From Tubiluchus corallicola (lineage: Eukaryota; Priapulida; Priapulimorpha; Priapulimorphida; Tubiluchidae), in assembly GCA_030141605.1 (NCBI GenBank), contig JAQGDQ010000002.1, positions 1,408,501-1,472,500 of the forward strand: a DNA stretch of 64,000 bases, read 5' to 3'. Positions 51,201 to 60,200 of the stretch are shown here, piece by piece. Positions within the stretch are counted from its first letter, which is position 1. Every line of letters begins with the position of its first letter. Both the position numbers and the translations under genes were made by a program. The notes under the pieces were generated by a model. It was given only the letters and a program-made list of their open reading frames with translations. It had not been told where the DNA came from and did no database searches.

Positions 51201-54200
51201 CAGCAAACTTTAGGCTTTGTCAATGCCCATTCTTGAAAGGTGAAATGCATTTCAAACAACATAATGAATTTTTTATAAATTTTAAAATTTATGATCATGC
51301 CTGCATGTGTTTAATTTTGTAAAATTTCCAACAACAGAACATGAGTCCTAAGTATTAATTTTATCATTAGATCCAAGAAAGAGCTAAACTTTTAGATGAA
51401 GTCCATGAACTGTTGCTGGAAGCTTGGAAAGAAAAAGATGCTGAACTAGAAGACTTGTTGCAGTACCAACAATTTTTGAAAGATGCTCACTTATTAGAAA
51501 CTGCAAGTGCTACTGAAGAGGTACATTGCATAATTTTTTTTTCAAAATTCACATATTTACAATTGAGTAAGTGTTTATTTGGGAAGATGTTGCTTGTACT
51601 TCACTGGTTTTCATTTGTGTTACTCTAAGTCAAATTTACTTTCTAAAAATTTGCTACATTTTGGCAAAACTGATAAATTCACAGAGACATATTCATTGTT
51701 AGCTTTTAATGCATGCTTAATAACGTAGTTAATTAATGAAATCCTTTCTAACCAAAGATTCAAATGAAAGACATACTTTAACAGTAGAGTATTTTTGCCT
51801 GTAGAGTATAGAGTAGTGCAATATATATATATATATATATAAAACGTGGTGAAATGGCTTGTCAAAATTTATTAACTGAAATCATGTTTATTGGGAACGA
51901 CATACTACTGTTGTGCAATGATAACAAATGAGCTTAACGTAATGGATGTGTAAGGACCAAACTAACTGTAATAAGCAATAAAAATTATTAAACATAACTC
52001 CACATTAAAAATATAATTTTGGCTAAACTTTCAAGAAATATTTCCCTACAAAGGATTATGATTTTTTTAATTCACTAGTGAGCTCGACCTTACACTTGAT
52101 TTTTAAATTGGTATCATTACAGACTTACCTGAAAAGTGGTGAGATACCATCCACTGTTCAAGAGCTGGAGGCAGCCATGAAACGCCATGATGCATTTGAG
52201 AAAGCAATGCAAGGACAAGATGATAAGATGATCGTCTTGACAACGTCAGCTCAGAAACTGGCTGATGCACGACATAAAGATAAAAAAGATAAAGATGCTG
52301 CTGATATATATAAGATTGTCGACAAAGTTGCAAACTGTAGAAAGGACGTAAAGATGCTTGCAGACAAGAGAAAAGACAAGTTGAATGAGGCATTGCAGTA
52401 TGCCAAGCTGCACACGGACATTGCTGAGGTACATTTAAAATTAACTCTGTGATGTATCAAACTTTAAAGTTCATGAAAAAGCTTTTTTATTTCGAAACAT
52501 GCTAACGTTGTCTGCTGAAATAACAGATTTAATGGGGTTTTTCTGTGTAGATAATGAAGTTTAAACACCTCCTAATCTGAGACTTAAGAAATAGGAATCA
52601 AGATCTACTGTTATCTAGTAGTTGATCAAATTTTAAAATTCATTGGTTGATTGTATATTCGTAATTTGAATTTATCGCTATTCTTTTGTTGATCTGTAGT
52701 AAGTTTGTACTTGAACATGTAATATAAAATTCAGTATAACCTGTACAATAAGAAATCCCGAATGAAAATGTATGTTTTACTGGGTGCAGACGCTGTGATT
52801 TATACCATGATGATAGCTTTGGACCGAAGATCTGCTTTTGACTTTGTATAACAGTCTGAGATGAAGTTAGACCCTTCTTTTAGTTAACAATAGACCATCA
52901 GAACAACTGGAATATGAAGTGCCACAGCATCTGAATTTCAAGGGCTCTCTAATAAGCTAAGATATGGCAAGACAAGATGCAACTACATTAGAGGAAAGTG
53001 TAAGGGACAGGAGGAGAAGGAAAAGAAAAGAAATGACAAGAGAAAGATAAAACAAAATGAGTCGCAGTGGAGCAGGATAAGACGTGCCCTGATAAGAGAT
53101 ACACCTCACAAGCTTTCTAAATAGCAAACGCTAATTTTTACAATGCTAAGCATTTCAACTGACAACTAAATAAAATGAAATTATGGAGTTGTTTTGTTTA
53201 TAGGCATCAGCATGGATAGCTGAAAAACAGCGACTGATGGACAGACCATTGGATGAAAAATCTGATGCTACAATACAAGAGAAAATGAAGAGGCTGCAGA
53301 AATATCAAGCAATAGAAGCTGAATTGTATGCAGTGGAGCCATCTATTAAGCAGATTGAGAAAGTATGTAGAAATTTAGTTTAGCATTCCTGTTGTTGTTA
53401 AGTAATTTCAAAATTTCATTTTTGCTACAGTCCCTACATAATGTTAACTTAACAAGGGGGAGTTCATAATGTTAGAATTATATAAAAAAAATGGCACTGC
53501 AGTGTTCGCTGCACGAAAGTAATGCACAGCATTTTGTAGATGTTGAAATACCGTGTTTTGTAGTCTTGTAAATGGTTGATAATAATAATAACAAAAGATG
53601 CTTTTACTGTTTTTGTGGTAATTACTGTCTTGGAAGCCATTTATTAATAAGTTTATAGGACATGACTCTACATAGATGTGCAATTAATTATACTCCTTCT
53701 GTGTGTTTAACCAATAAAGTTAAAATATTTAAAAGTTGATATTTATTTTCATTAACGTGTTAATTCAGTTAAATTGAATCAAATAAAATTTCTAAATTTA
53801 AGTACTTCATCTAGCAAGATATTTTGTGTAAACTGTAACATTTTTGCTATATTTTTAGAATGGTAATACTCTCATTGCTCATAACCATCCCAATTCAACA
53901 GAAATACAAGAAGAACTATCCATGTTACTTCAACATTGGGACAAGTTGCAGAAATCAGCAGACAATCGATCACGTGCATTAGCAGATGCACGCGACATGC
54001 TGACATTCTATGATAAAGTTGAAAGAGCTGATGCATGGGTGAAAGAAAAAGAATTGCAGGTGCATGCTGGAGAAACCGGACGAGATTATGAACATTGCGA
54101 GGAATTATTACGCAAACTAGACGACAAGGATAAGGTTTGTTGGAGTTTTTTATATGAAATGAAATTATAGTAGTGAATACTAGTTATGTGGTTTGAAACC

Positions 54201-57200
54201 AAAAGTTTGTTTTCAAACTAAGGAGTGCTTGATAGAAGCTATTTAGACTATGTCAGCATGTCATGCGATTAATGGCAACAAAGCAATTTGGGTTCCTTCC
54301 AATTTTTGCATTTAAAGATATATAATGCTTAGATACAAATCAATTGCAGTAATAGGTGTTCATTACCTGTAGCTTCTGTTGCGCACATTTATCAACGATA
54401 TTAACGTTTCTTTTTTTGTAGCCAAACAAAATTACATCGCAGACAATTAGAGACATAAATGATCTGGCAGATAATCTTTTGCAAGACGCCAGTGAAGCAA
54501 GTGATGTTGATGAGACACGCAAAGAGTTAAATGTTCGGTATGTGTTTTGGGCGAAAAAATTAATAATATCACATTCTTGTATACGTAATCATTTGCTGAT
54601 AAAATGCAATCTTTAATCGAAATAAATGGAAATGAAATTATGTTATTTGCATAACTATAACAATCTTCGAATTATTTATATTTTAAACTGCTGCAGTGAG
54701 AATTTTGTAACAAAAAGATTCTAAGGTTGCTATGATTGTGAATTGTTCTTCTTTCACTATAAGTGGCTTTTTTGATTTGCAAAAGTGTCTAATTGAATTA
54801 ACATTTCCTTTTATTAAATTTGGATTATACTGGTACTTGCATTTAACAGATTAATTTTGATATTTTAATGATATATTTTATGTTTGTGATGTAGATGGGC
54901 AACTCTTCAGTGTGATATGGCTGAGTACAAAGACAAATTGAATGGTGCACTGGAAGTACACACCTTTGTTCGGGACTGTGATGATGTTAATGATCTCATC
55001 AATGAGAAAACTATTGCACTGTTCGTGGAAGAAGATGCTAAAGATTTGGACAGTGTAGAATTAATGCAGAGAAAGAAAGAAATGGCAGAAAATGATATGA
55101 ATGTCATCTCTGATCGCATTCAGGTAGGATGTTAGATGCATAGCCACTTTTACTAGAGTAAGACTTTTTAGGAGAGCACCAATAAGATTATTTCAGCTGA
55201 TAATTAAAACCAACTGAGACTGACTTTAAAGGGATTCTGCAAAAATACGGTTTTGACAAGATCGCTTAAACTTTCCAAATGGTGTCCTGCATTTTTAACA
55301 AAAAGTTGATTCTTCTTGGAAACTGGGCTTCTTTTAAAGGAAAGCACAAGTCACTCAGTATGTTAGGTTTATTTTACTGTTATCACTTTAACTTAGAAAG
55401 ATATTACAAAGAAATTTGCAATGACTTTAATTTGCATTAAAGCTTAAATTTAAAATATACTACCGCTGAGTAGAAATTTTCTGGCATATTGGTTTCTGCC
55501 ATTCGCTTGAAAACATGACTTAACTGGGAGACTTTGTGACATAAGCTCATCATGGCTTTCCGTCAGTGTACGCTGCTTAAACTAATTCAAACTTTTGCAG
55601 TTTAGCTAATGTTTATATTACAAAATTAGCTATCTAATTTTTTTGTAAATACGTGTTAAATTTTTGATGAAGATTGACAGTGTGTTACTTTTCTTCAAGA
55701 CAAACTACGTCATTGGAAGAAGAATGGGCATTGAAAATGGGAGCGTCCAAGCACGAAGTGATCACAACTTTAAAATAGTGCACTAATTACAGTTTTATTA
55801 CTAAATCCTTCTAAAATTTTTCGCAAACATTGAAATAAGCCTGACTTCCTAGAAGGTGTGACTTTTCCTGTAACTTTCAGCAAAAAGCTAGCGAATCATG
55901 ATGTGTGAGCTCGAAAAATTTGTCAAGATGCATATATATATAATATATATATATTTCTGGAGCATATCAAATAAGTTGTGTGTCAAGGAGAATGTTCCAT
56001 TGAAAGTAGTTGAGATTAAACTTTTAACTATTTTTATATCAGTTGAGTGTTGTTTTGGTTGTGATATTTTCACTGCATTGAGAGAATATAATATTATTGT
56101 ATCATTATCTTTAAACTTGCGCTTTTACTTGTTTCTCTACCGATTCATCTCTTTTCATGTCACAATTAATGTTCCAGAAATTAAAAGATGAGGCAAAGAG
56201 GTTAGATAAGTATCATCCAGATAAGAGATCTCTGATTAACCAACATATTGATGAAGTGCTTGCTAATTGGGAGAAACTACATCGTGATTCTGATGCAAGG
56301 CCAGTATTTACTTAAGAGCTCACGTTATTCTTAATTAAGATATAGAATACATGTGCATCAGTAAAATAATGGCAAATTCCTAGAGGCTTGAATTTATAAG
56401 AGATAAAGGAGTTGCAAATATCTGTATCAGAACATTTGACAGGAAAATGGAAAATTGTTCCCAATGACAAGAATCGATACGGATTAAAGGTTTAGTTGTA
56501 GATTCCTGAATAACTTTTTTCTCACAATTTAATTTTTGCCTAATATTGCAAACAAGTATGAGTTTAAAGTTTGTAAAAGAACTGTACTTACTTGCATGAT
56601 TTGCTCGTTCTAGCATTAAGGAAATTTAGTAGCATGGTAAAGTTGATAAATGGTAAATGGTAAAGTTGTGTACTAAAGCAACCTAAAATGAATAAAGCTA
56701 GAAGAGTAAAGTTTTGGTTTTATGTTTGTTTGGCCCCAGAGTTTTTAGCTATGTAAATTCCTGAACTACTTTTTTAACATTTTTGTAAATGTTTTAGACG
56801 TGTAAAATTGGAAGAAATGCAGAAGTTGCACCGTTTTCTCTACGATGTCCATAACCTGGTCAGTTGGACTACTGACATGGAAAGCCGAATGACCTCTGCC
56901 CAGTTTGCTACTAGTCTTTCTGAGGCCGATGCTCAGCTACAACAACATCAAGAATACAAGGTACTGTTAATTATACTGCTTTATCATTTACTCTTCGTGG
57001 TCTATGATTTTTGATGCCATAATTTTTTGGTTTCTGCAAAGCAAACATTTATGAATATCAACATTAATTCCACTTAACTTTAGCATTAAAGTGATATTTA
57101 AAGGTGTTTGATTAGCAAAAGAGGGGTTGCAGGGCATTCATTCACTAACATTTGTAAAGGCGTTTACACTAACATTAAACGTTTCATTCAGTTACACATT

Positions 57201-60200
57201 TGTTGACTGTGTTGCTTTATAAACTATTCGTCCAAATTTTGCAAATTTGTACTCAAAGTAATCTGTGTCCTTTTGTTCACGATTCTTTACTTATCTCTGT
57301 TAAACTTATTTTTGTGGTTTGTTTTAATTCTGTGACTTGGGTCACTTGCCTGTTTGCTTCATTATCATTTTTAGTAGTGTGAAAATTTAACTCTTAAGAT
57401 AAAAATGCTAGAATTTCAGTAAAATCAGTTTTTGCGATTTGTTCAATTATACATGTATTTTTATTGTATGTTTATTGTTGTTTTAAATTTTTTTTTAATA
57501 ATACTCAACACTGGAAACTTGTTTACTGAGTCATTGTCAGTGCTCTGTTTTCATCTATTTCAGTAATGGTTAATTTAATGAAAAACTACAAACTGTTAAG
57601 CATTATTAATTTTTTTTATGCAATAGGCTGAAATCGAAGGTCGGGCAAAGGAATTTAACCAACTTATCAGTAGAGGTGAAAATATGATAAATCAGATGTC
57701 AGACTACAATTCAGAGATAGCACAAAATGTAAACCAACTGAAAGATATGAGAACTGACTTGGACGATGTCTGGGAGGAGAGGCAGAAGAGGTTAAAGCAG
57801 TGTAGAGATTTACAGGTATAAAATAATTACCTTGTTGTGTAAATTTTCTATTTATATTTACTATACAGCAAAGATCATACGGCAATTGTTGCTAATATAT
57901 TAATCCGGTTGCAAGTAGATTGAACAACCTTGGACCAATATGAAATTTTATAATCACTGGCGTATGAACATTTATACCAATAACTAAATTAATTTGTTTC
58001 GTATTGTCGTAACTTCACAGGTGTGTAGCTTACTGAACAGACTAACATGCAGAAAACTTTATATATTCTGTAGCAATTGTATTAAGGTTTTTATGCTATA
58101 ACAAGCTATTCGGAGTGAACAAATGTTAGAAACTTGAATTATTGTTTAGTTAAAAGCTCATCACATGTTTGCAAAATAAAATTAAAAGAAATTTAAGTGT
58201 GCATGTACCTATTGAAAGCTTTCACTTCTTGGTTTTATAGATATTCCGTGAACAAGCTGATCAGGCTGATTCATGGCTTTCCAGCAAAGAAGCCTTTCTA
58301 ACCAATGACGACCTTGGGGTTCGTGTGCCATATCTTTTTAATGTTGTAGTAGTAAGATCTTAGTCAATGAATTTTGTTAAGAATTGGACGTTTTGTTTTA
58401 AATGATAGCATTTTAGGATAAAAAGTTATAAATTCAAGTTCATTTAATATGGTTGCATATTGAAATATGCTTCACTACCATGATGCACTGATTATGATAT
58501 AGCATTAAATAAAACTAAAGTTTATAAATAACTACAAACAGGCATTTTTTATTTTTGTAAATCACTTTAGATAGTCTTAATTGTTAATTCAGGGAAGCCG
58601 CAAACTTTTTTTATCTTATTTAATTCCTTCCTGATTGCAAATATTAAGCAATTTGACAAACTTGTGTAAAACTTTTAGTAGTAATATTTGGCAAAATGTT
58701 TAGAAGAACTATTTTATATACTATTATATCTTTGGGAAGGAGTTAACGACTATGACTACACGAGTTCTAAGAACACTAAAAATAATGACCAAACACTAAA
58801 ATAGTCACAAAGAAAACTATGAATGACTCATCCCGTATGCATACATTTTAAATGTAAAAACGATTCATATTTTTTTGATATTCCCATCAACATTATTTTT
58901 ACTTGCAGAGTTCATCAGCAGAAGTGAAAGCTTTGCTGAGGAAACATGAGAACTTTGAAGCTAGTTTATCTGCACATGAAGACACTATTGATGACTTACA
59001 AGCGATGGCCGATGACTTGTGGCAGGTGCTCGATGTAATGAGACCAATTTCTAATCATATATTTGTTTTCCAGCTTTCACTGTGCAAAAGAAAAGCTGCG
59101 ACAAGAAGTCTCTTCAAGAAAGAATTAGGGAAAATAGTGCAACATTTTTGCTGTGCTATTTTTTCCAAAACTTTCCGCTTGATAGAGCTTTTACTGCTTC
59201 ACTATTTTTCTGTACATTTTTTGAGAGGTCGATAAAGACTTGCCATATTTCTCATTCTAAATGACTGTAAGTTTAATTTATTATTTCTTAAACATGTGGA
59301 ATAGTGAAAACGTTTGTATACTCTGACTTAAATTTGTAACTTAAGCTACCAAATAAATAAACTAACTTTTTTATTTGCTCTTGGTATTGCTCGCATGGTT
59401 GAAGCAAACACACACCAGTTATTTACTGTCTTGTGTCATTGCAAAGGTCCTTGATAAAAGATATCCACAAAATAGAAGCAGTTTCCTAGGATGTCTAAGT
59501 AACTCGCTGTAAAAGCCTCGTAAACATAACCTTATACAGTTGCTTGCTATTGTTTCTTGTTATGTTAAAGTATTGTGTACATAATTCATTATAGCTACTG
59601 TTTTTAATCTGCAGTCTTTTCAGGGCAGTTTCATGTTTGCACTACTATCTATAATATGTTTTATGATTTGGCATCTTGAATGTGATTTTTGCAATAAAGT
59701 GAAAATTGCATCCATGCCTGTTAATGAAACAATACACATGCATTAATCTTTTGTCACCTGTTTCAGGTACCTTGCTTGCATGGCTGTCACCTCATCGTTG
59801 TTTGCATATTGAAAATAATTCAATTTTACTTTTTATCACAGTTTTAATTAAGTTTTTGATATTCATACAGGGTGGCACATAACATTTTCCTAGGGGGTAT
59901 AAATAAGTAATAGTGCTGGATAATTTATTACATCAAAGTGTTGCTGAGACAATTGTGAACCTTTCAGACCTTCAATATTTAGTGTTAACGGATGTCTTGC
60001 ATAGCTTGTGATCTTGAAGGATATAATAAGAATAGTGACCTGAAAACTCTTGGATTAATTTTTTCGATTGAACCAAATGGCCTGGAAATTCATTGGACCT
60101 CAGGCTGCCCTGGAGCTGTCCTAAAGTGGTTGCTTAGATGATCCAAGAACATACAATTGATCAGAGAGATCTGCAAGATGTGTTGGAGGACTTTGATATC

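Noticed and set aside
52103-52460. Three minus-strand open frames opposite spectrin exon 28
   Set aside because: Shadows of the plus-strand exon, whose homology and frame continuity are clear.
55898-56191. 97-codon open frame before exon 33
   Set aside because: Intronic, motif-free and out of frame with the exon it overlaps.
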